Assembly: GCA_963969595.1 (NCBI GenBank)
Contig: OZ018413.1
Location: forward strand, 7,934,211 to 7,998,210
Source: Neckera pumila
Taxonomy: Eukaryota > Streptophyta > Bryopsida > Hypnales > Neckeraceae
Direction: 5' to 3'
Length of the DNA stretch: 64,000 bases
The notes under the pieces are model-generated. The model ran no database searches. It worked only from the letters and a program-made list of their open reading frames with translations, and had not been told where the DNA came from. Position 1 is the first letter of the stretch; each line of letters starts with the position of its first letter. Below are positions 48,640 to 60,149 of this stretch, in pieces. Position numbers and translations under genes: made by a program.

Positions 48640-49560
48640 GTAATGCTCGATTACACGGGCAAAACCACGTAATTGGGCATTACGGATTTTTCATCCAAAA
48701 CGATTATCTCATCCAAGAAAATCTATTGCCCACTTGTGATTTATGCTGGGGTAATGTCCTCAGACTCGGGCATTACCCTATATGTAAACCACTGTTGGGA
48801 TTTGTCCCGTTCAAAAGGTGGGCAAATTTTGAGCTGTAATGTCCGATTACATGGGCAAAACCACGTAATCGGGGATTACGGATTTTTCATCCAAATCGTT
48901 ATCTCATCCAAAAAAATCCGTTGTCCACCGGTCGTTTACGCTCCGCCCTCCTCGTCTGCCCTTTTTTTGGCGAAATTCCCTCCTCCTCAGGCATTGCTCT
49001 ATATGTAATCCACTCGCAAAAATTTCCCCGTACATTTGCGGGGAAGGTTCTGAGGCATAATGCCTGATTGGGTGGGTTTTCTTATGTAATCCACCATTAC
49101 GCATTACTCATCCAACTTCAATTTCTCATCCTCGATTTTTCATCCTTCTTTTCATGATTTACGTCGGGCAATGGCTCTTCGTTGTCGAGCGTTTTGGGAA
49201 ATAACAGGCCTCCTCGTCAGGCTCCGCCCTCCTTGTCGGCCATTATTTTCGAAAACACCCTCCTCCTCGGGCATTGCCTTATACGTAGACCACTCGTAGG
49301 AATTTCCCCGTACATTTGCAGGGAGGGCTTTGAGGCGTAATGCCTGATTGCGTGGGTTTTCTTGTGTAATCGGGCATTACACATTACTCATCCAACTTCG
49401 ATTTCTCATCCTTCTGTTTGTGATTTATGTCGGGCAATGGCTCCTCGTCGTCGGACGTTTTGGGAAATAACAGGCCTTCTCGTCGGGCTCCGCCCTCCTC
49501 GTTGGCCCATTATTTCCCAAAACACCCTCCTCTTCGGGCATTGCCCTATACTACCCACAG
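48640..49560. repeat. Duplicated blocks with GC-rich inverted cores
   Basis: Block 1 (GTCCGATTACATGGGCAAAA and following bases) occurs at about 48648-48725 and 48838-48915. Block 2 (CGTTTTGGGAAATAACAGGC to CCTCCTCxTCGGGCATTGCC) occurs at about 49190-49285 and 49455-49550. Within block 2, TTTTGGGAAATAA and TTATTTCCCAAAA are inverted around a GGCTCCGCCCTCCTCGT core. No ORF. Confidence 0.75.
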
Positions 49561-50336
49561 AGCTAAACCCTAAACCGTAAGCCCTGCTTACGTTTCGATT
49601 CTCGTCGGACGAAAACTCTCCGTTCGTCCCCTCCTCGTCGACGCTCCACAATCGGAGGCTGCTGTTGTCAATTGCGCGTCAGGCTTTGGGGAATGATGTT
49701 TTTAGCAATTGCTACATTGTGTCCGTTGATACCGAAGTTTGAATTTGTCATTTTCAAGTGAGAAAATGCGCTTCTGCTGCCAGTTGAATCCAAAGCTTCC
49801 CTGCATTGTTGATGAGTTTCTGATCGTTTGTAATCTTGACTGCAACGAACTTGAAAGAGACCAAGCTCCGGCATGAATGGTTTGTTGGCATTGGTGATTT
49901 ATTGCCGCCCATCGGCATTGGTATAGCGTTGTAGAAACCTGCCGTGAAGTTGAAACTAGCTAGGCGATTCGGAGATTTTGGTGTCTTCACCATTGTCCCC
50001 GGATGGATTTGTAACTTAAGACTTGCGACAAGGAATCGACCGCGAGCATTTAGTGAGCTGCAGCCTTAATACTTTGCCCAAGAATTTTGGTGGCATTTAC
50101 CAGAATTCTACAAATTTCCACTTAGCTTCGGCAGGCTTCCGTCGCTTGACAAGGCGAGTAATCTGGTCAGTAAATTAGGAAGAAAATACATTTGTATTGT
50201 GATAATTCAAAATGGCGATTCTTGCATTCTTAAACTGGGAGCATTCTAAAGCTTTGCAATCTTACTAATGTTTCAGTGTAATTCACTAATTCTTTGCAAG
50301 CATCGGGCATTGCTGATTGATACGCAGGTGATCGAA
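49561..50336 (+). promoter_or_regulatory. Upstream region of the orphan gene, with a telo-box
   Basis: AAACCCTAAACC near 49564 matches the plant telo-box (AAACCCTA) found in promoters of many growth-related genes (known motif). An acceptor-like TAATGTTTCAG near 50277 suggests a 5' UTR intron. No coding region was recognised in between. Confidence 0.35.
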
Positions 50337-50889
50337 ATGGCGCTTAGAATCTTGGACGTAGGTGGAGGGGTTCGCCTTGTTCGTGGCAACACAATCTTCG
50401 AGTTTCTGGGTGAGACGGGTCTTCCAATCGAGGGAATTTCAGAAAATACTTTGATCCAATTCTTCTTCGTTGTCGAGGAGTTGCGGGTCAATTCACCAAA
50501 AGATTCAGCAGAGAGAGACAAGCCGACCAAGACCAGGACCACCGATTTCCTTCAATTTGAATGCGAAAAGCTGGACGCGTATAGTCACAGAGGTCCTGGG
50601 CCAGACACCTCTTTCCGTGCAGACCATCCCAGAAGACGTGTTGACCCAGATCCTCGAGGTTGTGTATGAGATGCGGATCCATCCGGAAAATCCGGACCCG
50701 ATTGCAAAAGTGCTCAACAAGAGTCAACCGAAATCTCAACCTCCGGAGCCTCAACCGAAGCCACCGCTGGAGCCACCACAGGGGCCTCAACCGGAGCGCC
50801 AGCCTATGGAGACCGATGGCCACAACCCACTGCCAGATTTGGCAGACCAGACAAGCCTCGGGGCAGCATGGATGAACATGAGGAATTGA
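50337..50889 (+). CDS. Orphan gene with a duplicated motif in two frames
   Basis: Frame 1 opens at the ATG at 50337 (MALRILDVGGGVRLVRGNT) and runs to 50669. A second frame, shifted by one, is open from about 50470 to the stop at 50889 and ends in a Pro/Gln/Glu-rich tail. EFLGETGLPIEGISENTLIQ in frame 1 resembles EVLGQTPLSVQTIPEDVLTQ in frame 2; both continue VVEELR / VVYEMR. About 13 of 36 positions agree. The two halves therefore look like one protein with a tandem motif, now separated by a single frame change between about 50500 and 50555. It may be a frameshifted pseudogene, a sequencing error, or a programmed shift; no intron of usable size fits. No family is recognised. Confidence 0.4.
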
Positions 50890-51819
50890 GGATGACTCCC
50901 CCGGGATGAACTCAGGTTAGCAGTTCTCACAATTTCTAGTCCATTTTTCATACCGATTTCACCATATCCACCACATCTCCCGAAAGTCTGCCTATGGTTA
51001 ATCATTCCCTTGGTAGTCGGTACAGTGTCGAATTGGCGATCTATAGACATGGTCTGCCTCGATCAGTGGGAATAATATGTACATCTTAGTGGGTGTTGCC
51101 TTGAAGATTGTGGAAGCCAATAGGCCGTGAAAATATGCTATTTCAGGGACTTGTTTGCGACCTACATTGTGGAGAGCTTGCGGCAGTGAAGATGTTGTGC
51201 GCAGTCCCATGTTCCTCTATTCGTAGCTATTGAAAGTCTCTAGTTTCAGTTATTGCTGTAGAATTTCGCTTCTGAATGAACATGCCTCCTCTTCGTTGTT
51301 ACTGGATGGTAAACTCCAATCCAGTAGGCTCATGTACGAGTTAGCTCAACCGCATCATGTTCGCAAAAGCTGATGAAGTGAACATCCTAGAGTCAGTGCC
51401 AGAACACTTTGAAGGATTAAACTGATAGAAGGTTTTTTCCTTTACAAGCGCAATCCCACTTCTTCTGTAAATCACAAAAGTGGTCACGCACTCACTTCAG
51501 GCACGAGGAACTCAAGTCTAAGTCGCTTGAGATGTTTCATTCCTGCTGAAGACGTTTCCGTTTTTCAATGAAAGTGGTCCTTCTGCTAAGGCTTGTAGCT
51601 GTAACTAGTTAATTATCAATCACACTTCTATCCATTACTTTTAGTTTGGGCAGATCTTGAAATTATATTTGAGTTAATCACCTGAGATTCCACGAACGAT
51701 TGGTAACTGTTCAGGAAATGAGATCTCAACACGTTTCACTTTGCTGTTTGACACTTATTTCAATTTGGTTTTCTTGCGAAAGCAACGGGCGGAAGCTTGT
51801 GTCAAATGTGGCAGTGCAG

Positions 51820-54252
51820 GTTTGATTGTCAGAATAGATTTACACCCCACAATGCGTTGCAAACAAGTTCCGTCGATGAGGGAATTTGGTGCAGGGTGCA
51901 CGATTTTCTGGAGGTTTGGAGGTGGCTGTGATTCGACAGGTACATTAGTTCGTGATGTTCATGGACTGTTTATGAGAACTATCTCCTTTCGAGCTGTTTG
52001 ATTCATTTTTCCATTTTTTTGAGAATGTTTGTGATAATTGAAGAGTCTCTGTGTTGAGTGACTTGGTGTTAGGTTTGCGAGTGAAGCCCTACTTTTCGAG
52101 TGACATCGTGCACTCGTGTGGAATCGTACTCTATCGTTTCGTGTGCGTATGCTTTTAGAATGGTGTTGACGTGCAGATGGCAGCTTCCTCCAGGCAGCAG
52201 GAACGTGCTGCATTGGAAATTACGAAGGAACTGTGTGATGGCATTCTGTGTGACGGGCAATTCCAGCATTGCAACTTTATGATCTTCAGCTTCTGGCAGA
52301 AAAAGAGATTGCGACATCACTATTTGAATTTTGGACCTAGGTAGAGTGCAATTCAGCATCGAGGGAGCTGGCTGGATCAAAGAGAAACCAAAGGCCTTCT
52401 CGTCGTTGAAAAATAAGCCTTGCTGGGTACGCTCTTCTCGGTTCCCACCATGCATCGTAGTTGATACTCTTATCCTCCTCCAGCCGACAACCATATGACT
52501 GAATCAATGGATTTGCGTGGGTTGACAGACTGTAAGTACCAATTGGAAATGCAACCGTTCTTTGATACTCCCCTCGTTTAATGCCTGTGTCTTTTAGGCC
52601 ACTATTTTGAGTGATGAGCGAGGGCATTGATATTTAAGAATTTGGAACTCATTTGAATACCAACGCATTCGTATAAATAGGAGATCTCCTAAAAACAAAA
52701 ATCCGGCTTTTAGAGCCCAAAGTCAATGGAGTAATAACTCTTAAAACCATTTTCCAATTGCTCAAACTTGTAGGATATGACTCCAGCTTTGGGGTGCGGC
52801 CGAGTCTCTTTGCACCAGCATTCGAATTCGTTCATCACGACGGCCGAGATGAATGGGACGAATCATCAGACTTGTCGGCGTTTCGAGTTTGGTCTAGGAG
52901 TGCGGTCTTGGAGCGAGGTTAGTATACTGCTGAGTTTCTTCGGGATTCCCGGTTGTGGAGGATGGGTCTGGGACGAGGTGGATTTTTTCTGCTGCTCGAT
53001 TTCCGTTGCTCGAATGTTTTTGGCAGACTAGTAGTTTGCGAATTTCGTGATAGCTTTTCGCAAAATTATGTAGAATTGGGGAAGGTTTCGATTGCTGTTG
53101 ATCGAATTGCACGTTGCTCAATCAAATGTTCTTAACATTGGACGGAATCGAAACAATTTGGTGATTTGGAATTGTGATCGCAGAACCCTTCAAACTGACA
53201 TTACAATTGAACATTACAGATATCATGGCAGTGACTCCCCTTCAGCTCGCACGGACAATCTGCAATTGTATCCTGGAGAGCAGGCTTGTGGAATGATTTT
53301 GAACGATTTGCGTGGATGTGATTACAATAGGTTGTCGGTGGTAGTGAAGCAGGAGATTTTTTTTGAGAAGCCTTTGGACACAACATGGCGTGGGACTTGC
53401 AAAGCCCCCTGCAGAGTGCTGCTGTATCAGCGACCAGTAACAGAAGATTGATCGCTACAAGCTTCTCTTGTCGTCCATCATGTGTAACAACAAAGTGGAG
53501 CATGCCAAGGCATTTGTTAACCATAGGAAACTTAGCTTTCGAAATTCTACATTGGGGTCTGATTAGTGTGTAGAATATTTTCCGGTCCATTCAGACGTTC
53601 AAGATTATCGGTTAGAAATTCTTTTATATCTCTTCGTTTTTACGAGGCCTCTTTCTTCGGTGTTGGTCTTATCGTAGTGTCAATCAAGTCGTACAAGTCT
53701 TTAAATTTTGACTTCTGTGTCTAGAGTGGCTCAGAATTAACATTTTTTAGTAGTGAAGCTGATCTGCTTTCTTTCTTTAATGAAATGCCTTGAATTGGTG
53801 TTACCTGCTTTCTAGTTTATTCTTGTTCTGTTGGTGAGCTTCAGTTCACTGTGTACCTCATTGGCAACTTGTTTTAGCAATTACATAGAGACTCTTCGGT
53901 TGTATGAGCCTGAATTGATTTGGTATTTGGTTCTTGCTGTCGTCTACTAGACATCTTTCTGAACATGTGTACAGGATGCTGGATGATGCATACGAGTTGG
54001 AGAAGTGTGTGAAGATTGCATTGTTTTACGTATCTAGAGATAAATTTGCAACCGTAGGTGCCGTTTCTTTGAACCGAGTCCTGATACATTTGGAGGTAGA
54101 GATTCCTTTTCTTATCTCTTTCTTTACTGTTGACGCATGCACCTCTTCAATTACAGAGCCTAATTACACTGCAGGATGGTGATACGATTAATGTTGGAAT
54201 TTTCATCAAGAAAGCTTCATTTCTGGTCAACAATTGCAAAGAGGAAGCGTGA
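51820..54252 (+). pseudogene. Exon-rich locus, frame-unstable; unidentified gene or decayed gene
   Basis: Coding-like segments on the plus strand include 51820-51939 (RIDLHPTMRCKQVPSMREF), 52177-52430 in changing frames, about 52776-52918, and about 53092-53451 (GSDSPSARTDNLQLYPGEQA) followed in another frame by KIDRYKLLLSSIMCNNKVEH. The last two exons are clean: 53975-54095 (AYELEKCVKIALFYVSRDKF) joined to 54175-54252 (DGDTINVGIFIKKASFLVNN, stop TGA). The middle cannot be spliced into one frame with introns of normal length, so either several exons are wrong or the gene is broken by small indels. No family is recognised. Whether it belongs with the orphan ORF at 50337 is unknown. Confidence 0.35.
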
Positions 54253-54659
54253 AATCTTCAATACAAGGTTTGATTATGTTTTTCATGTTACTCTGTTCTT
54301 GGCATGAAATTTACGCAAAATGGAGAGCCCAAAGTGGGGATCACGATTTTTGACTACTGTATATGGCCATTAGTTCAAACCCGTGTCAAACACCGGCACA
54401 AAAGAGTTAGAAGCACTCCTATTTATAAAAAAAAAATCTCTTCCTATGTTTCAAAAATTTCCTATTTACTGTATGAGGTATAAAATATTTGAGTAATAGG
54501 ATGTATCCTGTACAAAAGTTAATAAATAATTATTGATTGAAAGTACTTATGTGCATAGGATAAAATTACTCATTTAATTTTTTTCTAAAGATAACTTTTT
54601 TGCTCTCAGTATGCTCATCACTATGTTGAACAAAAATCATACTCTTTTATGATTCCAGA

Positions 54660-55104
54660 TAAGGTAAAAGACCCCATTGCGGCCAGAATTAGGAGTGTGC
54701 CTACATGCCATTGTTGGAATTTTTTCAAATTTTTTCCCATACAAAGATATGTGTGAGAGACAGTGAGGACATTTGAAATTATATTTTTTGGACCAAGTAT
54801 GAATTAGTTTTGAGTTTTTGAAGTGATCAGCCGATAGGAGTCTGTAGGCTACCTCATGACCAACAAAATCTGAATCCAATATGGTCATCTTCCTACCCAA
54901 TGCAGTCACAACATTTTCAAGCATGGAAGACCTAAAAATCAATTTTTACAAAGAATTTTACATTGAAAAGTTGGAAGTACCTATTGAGGTCACTAATTAC
55001 TCCATAACTATCATGTAAGGCATTGATTGTGGTTTGAAAAAACACAATGGGGTCATTAGATGTCCATCATGGGCCATTTGATCGCAATGGGGTCTTTTAC
55101 CTTA
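54660..55104. mobile_element. 445-bp TIR element, copy 3
   Basis: The ends TAAGGTAAAAGACCCCATTG and CAATGGGGTCTTTTACCTTA are perfect inverted repeats. It closely matches copy 2, with a few substitutions, so this pair is the youngest. Confidence 0.9.
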
Positions 55105-57402
55105 GTACCTATGTTTCCTTTGTGTTTATTAAGGAGACACTAGTATTATTCATAAACAAAGGGAGTAGTTTTCAATAAATTCCACTTATTCTAAAGGTTT
55201 GAACAAAACTCAAACTCTAAGCATGTTGTAGTTGCCCATGTGGTCAACCAATTCATTTTTCTTTGTCAAAGGTCATAATCTTGCAATCCAAATGAGTCTT
55301 TTTGGCATCTTTAGTTACCCAAAAAAATTCATCAAACAGTATGCAAATTTTGGGTCATTTTTCCACTGAATCATGGCGTTTAGGGGTTAAAGATCCTCTC
55401 ATATGTATATTAAAAATACTTCCTTGATTAAAAACTCTCCAAACTGTAGGATTAAAGTACTCATGGTTAAAACTGATCTCATGCATAGGATGAAAATGCA
55501 TAAATTAGTTCAATTAGTGTGCCCCTTTCTAATAACACTATGATCTTGTTCTAATTCTGGAATTATGCAAAATTTATGAGGCACATTAATATGAAGATTC
55601 ATAGTATTCTCAACGTATATTACATTTGATGTGAATTTTGTTCACCTTCTTCTTTATAATTTATACAAAATACTCTGAAATCCTTCATGATGACTCGTAG
55701 AAACTACATGACTACGATGAAAACACCCAAACCTGCCTGTAGACGTTTTTTTGATAAGCAAAGTTTTTATTAGAAAATGAAGAAGGCCTTAAGAGGGCCG
55801 CTAGATCTAGACTAGCAATGCAAATAAAAAATAACATTTTTTAATTATAAATAAATACAATCACATTATGACTTGGCTAAGGTTCAATTTTTAATTATTT
55901 GCACTTTTTGCACTATTGCTCTAGATCCGATGGCCCTCTCAAGGCCAAATTCATTTTCTGATGTTTGAAAGTGTCTCCCAAAGTGCAATTAAATTATTTC
56001 GGCATTTAATCCTTAAAACTTTTTTAAATCCAAAATGGTTTTAAGGTGTTTTAAGCATCCAAATTGAAGTACCACAATTTGATATATTTTCTCTTGTTAT
56101 TTTTTTGAGATTGGAAATCAAACAACCTTCTAGAGAATCTCATTTTCATAAAGATCCAATAGTTGGTTAAAAAATTTATGTTTTGTTTTGGAACCTCCAA
56201 TTTGGGCAGGTAGAGTAGTGCATTAAATTGCTTTGAAAATCTGCAAATTTTTTCCTAATTTGAGGCTCCATCCGAATCTGAAGTCTTTAGATTTATTCGC
56301 AAAGTAGGATTTGAGTTATTGGGCTTAAAAGCTTGATAGAGTCACTTTGTCAAAAGCTTGAGCAACCTTAAAAAAATGTTGTGTTTTACTTTGCTCGATT
56401 ATATCTCACACATATATTACTTTTAGACTCCATTTTTCAGGCAAGAATAAAATCCCATGATTACAAATTCTAAAATGTGGATAAATTTTGATATATATAT
56501 ATATATCTATTTTTAGAAGGTGTTATTTTTTGGCAATTTAGGAAGTATTTTCTAATTTTTAATCGAAAGAGCTTTAGGAAATTAATTGTGATTGGTTGAC
56601 TCTTGGTTTTGAAAATTTGGGATTTATGACAAGTCTATATGACGATTTCAATGGTCTAGGGAGCATTCACTTTGAAAATTCCAAAAATTCATGATTTTCA
56701 ATTGCTAATTTTACAAAAATATATGTTTTTCTTTAAAAAGGTGCCTCCAACCATTCTTTCTTGACACCAAGAATTTTTAAAAAGTTTTCCACATAAAGAA
56801 GCAAAATGAAGGTTACATAGTAAATGGTCATGATCAATGTTTGTGGAGAACTGCCATTTAGTTCATTGTTAACCGGTGGAATTGGGGAAAATAAAAAATA
56901 GTTGCAATTTTGATAATAAAATAATAAAATAATAAAAAATTAATTAATTAAAAAAAAACTAGTGAAAAAATCTATAAAATTTGTACTTAGAGTAAAAAAT
57001 AGAAAGAAAAAAAACCCAGACTCCATACTTGAAAAAATGGGTTCAATATAGGAATCAATATTCAGAATATTTTTGGGAGTTTTACCAGCTATTTTCCTTC
57101 AATTCTCCTGTAATTGAATCCGTTTTTTTCCAAATACAGAGTTCGATTTTTCTTTTCTTTGTTTTTTACTCCAAATAAAAACTTTATGGATTTCTTGGCC
57201 AGTTTATTTTCTGATGTTTTCAAATTGCAACCAATTCCAGCGACTAACAATGACTGAACTAACCAAAATATCTTCAATGCTGGTCAAGATTTCCTGATGT
57301 TTGACGGCATGGTCCTACGAACTGAAGGCATCTTTCGTTTTCTTTCGGGGTAAAGCCTCCTCCCAAAGCTCAGTCCTCCACTCATTCAGGGGCTAGCAGC
57401 CA
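55105..57402. other. Intergenic, repeats only
   Basis: No gene was found. There is an isolated family A/B-type terminus (TTTAGGGGTTAA) near 55379-55390, a TIR element at 55772-55959, and AT-rich sequence up to 57402. Short frames have no domain. Confidence 0.5.
55772..55959. mobile_element. MITE, ~188 bp
   Basis: AGAAAATGAAGAAGGCCTTA at the left pairs with GGCCAAATTCATTTTCT at the right, and GAGGGCCGCTAGATCTAG pairs with CTAGATCCGATGGCCCTC. The arms are about 50 bp with mismatches. Confidence 0.75.
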
Positions 57403-57650
57403 CACAAAATAGTGAAATTAGGTTGGCCCACACTAATTCTGGACAGTCCACACTATAGAAATATTCACTGTTTTTTACAATGATGCATTTAATTGAGAGG
57501 CATGTGTATGGTATAGATTTGTGCACCAGTTCAAGGCTTGGTTCAGAGAGTGGCATGCACCTCTATGTAGAACAAGCATTGATGCATGAGGTAAGATATC
57601 TCAGGTAAGGCAACTTAATTGACAAGGCAACCTAGTTTCACTATTTTGTG
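57403..57650 (+). mobile_element. TACACAAAATAG-family element, unit A
   Basis: CACAAAATAGTGAAATTAGG at the left pairs with CCTAGTTTCACTATTTTGTG at the right. The interior contains ATGATGCATTTAATTGAGAG. 248 bp, non-coding. Confidence 0.88.
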
Positions 57651-57697
57651 AAGCTTTAGTGTTCTTGTGCTACTTGGGTGATATCTATATCAAAACT

Positions 57698-57953
57698 ACA
57701 CTAAATAGTGCAATTAGGTTGCCCCAGACTAATATCTCGACATTCTACACTATATCAATATCCGAGTTAGTGTAGAAGGATGCAAAGATGTGGGAAACCA
57801 TGTGTACTATTTGGGTTGGTACATTGATTCATAGCTCGGGATCAAAGAATGGCTTGTGCCTCCATCTGGACAAGTCATGAGGTAACATGAGGTAACTTCT
57901 CTAGGATAAGGCAACCTAATTGTTAAAGCAATCTAATTTCACTATTTAGTGTA
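57698..57953 (+). mobile_element. TACACAAAATAG-family element, unit B
   Basis: TACACTAAATAGTGCAATTA and AATTTCACTATTTAGTGTA are the inverted ends. The interior is close to unit C (TAGTGTAGAAGGATGCAAAG). Confidence 0.88.
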
Positions 57954-57964
57954 TCTATTTAGTA

Positions 57965-58228
57965 TACACTAAATAGTGAAACTAGATTGCCCCAGACTAA
58001 TATCTCAACATTCTACACTATATCAATATCCGAGTTATTGTAGAAGGATGCAGAGATGTGGGAAACCATGTGTGCTATTTGGATTAATACATTGATTCAT
58101 GGCTCATGATCAATAAATGGCTTGTGCTTCCATCTGGGCAAGCCATAAGTCATGAGGTAATATGAGGTAACTTCTCTAGGATAAGGCAACCTAATTGTTA
58201 AGGCAACCTAATTGCACTATTTAGTGTA
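57965..58228 (+). mobile_element. TACACAAAATAG-family element, unit C
   Basis: TACACTAAATAGTGAAACTA and AATTGCACTATTTAGTGTA are the ends. Its last two bases (TA) are also the first two of unit D. Confidence 0.88.
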
Positions 58229-58481
58229 CACAAAATAGTGAAATTAGGTTGCTCTGCTCTAATTTCTTGACATTCTACACTACATAACTATGTTCAATTA
58301 CTGTAGAAGGATGCAATAATCGGTAGGAACCATGTGTGTTGCATGAGTTGGTGTACTAGTTCATAGCTTGGGTTTAGAGAATGGCATGTGCCTCCATTTG
58401 AATAAACAATGAGTCATGAGGTGACTTCTCTGACAAAGGCAACCTTATTCTTAAGGCAATCCAATTTCACTATTTAGTGTA
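58227..58481 (+). mobile_element. TACACAAAATAG-family element, unit D
   Basis: TACACAAAATAGTGAAATTA and CCAATTTCACTATTTAGTGTA are the ends. It is more diverged inside than B and C. Confidence 0.88.
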
Positions 58482-58618
58482 GGTGATATCTAATTAAATA
58501 TTTGGCTACTTATCTTAATAACAACAATAATGTGGCCATTTTGACAAAATGAAAAGAAAATTTTCTCAATCACAAAAATAGACTAATAGCTAGGGTAGAC
58601 TCGTCCATTCCCATCTCT

Positions 58619-59544
58619 TTAACCCCTAAAAGCCCATTGTCCCTTTGTAAGACAAATGGGACTTCGGGCGGGTACCTACGGGCTGAATTTTTGTTGTGAT
58701 TTTCTGAACATTTTTTTAGAATATAGAAAAAATACTAGGCTTTGTGGGATTATAATTGTTTTTTCAATCGGTGCCCGGGAAAAAAAGTTATGCCCAAATA
58801 AGTTCAAAATAGGAGAGAGGGGGTAGCAAAAAAATTTTGCAAAAATTAAAAAAAAATTGGAATTTTTTTTTCCCATATATTATATTTTTGTCTATTTAGA
58901 AAGTTTGGTTTCATAACATTTGGATTTGTTATGAGAAAGTTATGGAAAATCTTATTTTGGGGGCACTTAGAGCATCTTTTAACAAAAATAACTTGTAGAA
59001 TTCATTTCTAGATGCAATTTTTATAATTTAAAAAAAAAAAATTTAGATTCACATAGTTCAATTTTTTTGCTAGAACAATCTTACCATTGGGATTAGCGCA
59101 TTTTAATTCCATATATAAGATTTTAATATTTTAGATTTTCCTTCTATTATGTACCTAATTTTACTTGGCAATTTTTTTAATAATGAAAAATTAAGTTTTT
59201 TGAATTTTTTTTTGTTAGACTCTCAACTCAATTCCCCACTATAAAGATTTAAAACTCAAAACTCTGTAGTGCAAAAAATTAAAGTTAAAAATGTTCAAAG
59301 TCAAAACATTTGGTCCCATAACGTGTTGAAAAACTTGTTTTTTTCACTTCAAACGCAGTTATCTTGCAATCTATGGAGTTAAAAATTCTGAAATTTTTTC
59401 CACACATTCTCATACTAGTTAGGTGTAAGATCCATGGTAAGATGTGCGAAAAAAACTTTTTCAAATTTTTTTACTCCTTGCTATAAAAATGGCAGCTTGG
59501 GGTGTTTTTTGGTAGAAAAAAGGTCTTGGGCCTTTAGGGGTTAA
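58619..59544 (-). mobile_element. TTAACCCC-ended element family A, copy 3 (~926 bp)
   Basis: TTAACCCCTAAAAGCCCATT at the left and GGGCCTTTAGGGGTTAA at the right. It is the best preserved full-length copy, in the orientation of copy 2. No coding frame. Confidence 0.88.
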
Positions 59545-60149
59545 GAACTCTTCCCTCATGTACCAAAGGTGCACATTGTCTTTCTAGAATGTACTCCATT
59601 AGTACATGATGATAGAATTGGGTGCATCATCTACCTCGGCATGTTTTGGGTGTAGCCACCTAGCAAAAAATTGTACATAAATAAAACACTGGCTAGGGAG
59701 TAGGTAGCATCAACCAGTGTTTTTGTTTTGTTTTTTCGGATGAATGGTTATGTGGCCTTTTTTTCAAGAAGGTTTTGAGTTTCCTGGCTCCTTCATTTTG
59801 GGGGTTTGAATTGAAGGAGGCCAATTTTGAGTATGTAATTTTTGTATGCAATTTTTGTATCTGTTGACTTTGCATGGTGCATGAAATGAGATTTTTGAAA
59901 TTACAATGGTCACCGTTCTTTTAAAAAAAATTAAAAAAAAAATGAGATTTTGGAAACACTGTGGCAACAATGTGCAAGGCCATCATTCCAATCTGACATT
60001 TTTTAACACATTTACCCTTTTTATTTCTATAGCTTTAAGTTGCCCATTTTTTTTAAAGAAAATCGGGCATTTAATTGCCTAAAAAAACATTGGCATCAAC
60101 ACACCAATCAACAATTGCCGCATTTGATTTAAAAAATTAAAACATGCTC
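59545..60149. other. Intergenic, no gene
   Basis: AT-rich sequence with homopolymer runs. Nothing recognisable on either strand. Confidence 0.5.

Noticed and set aside
49563..49576. Interstitial telomere repeat
   Set aside because: Only about one and a half units (AAACCCTAAACC); better read as a promoter telo-box.
53201..53590. 129-codon minus-strand frame
   Set aside because: Opposite strand of better-supported plus-strand exon-like sequence; no start context or domain.
57403..58481. CRISPR-like or satellite array
   Set aside because: Units of ~250 bp each carry inverted termini and vary inside; this is a cluster of transposons in a plant genome.
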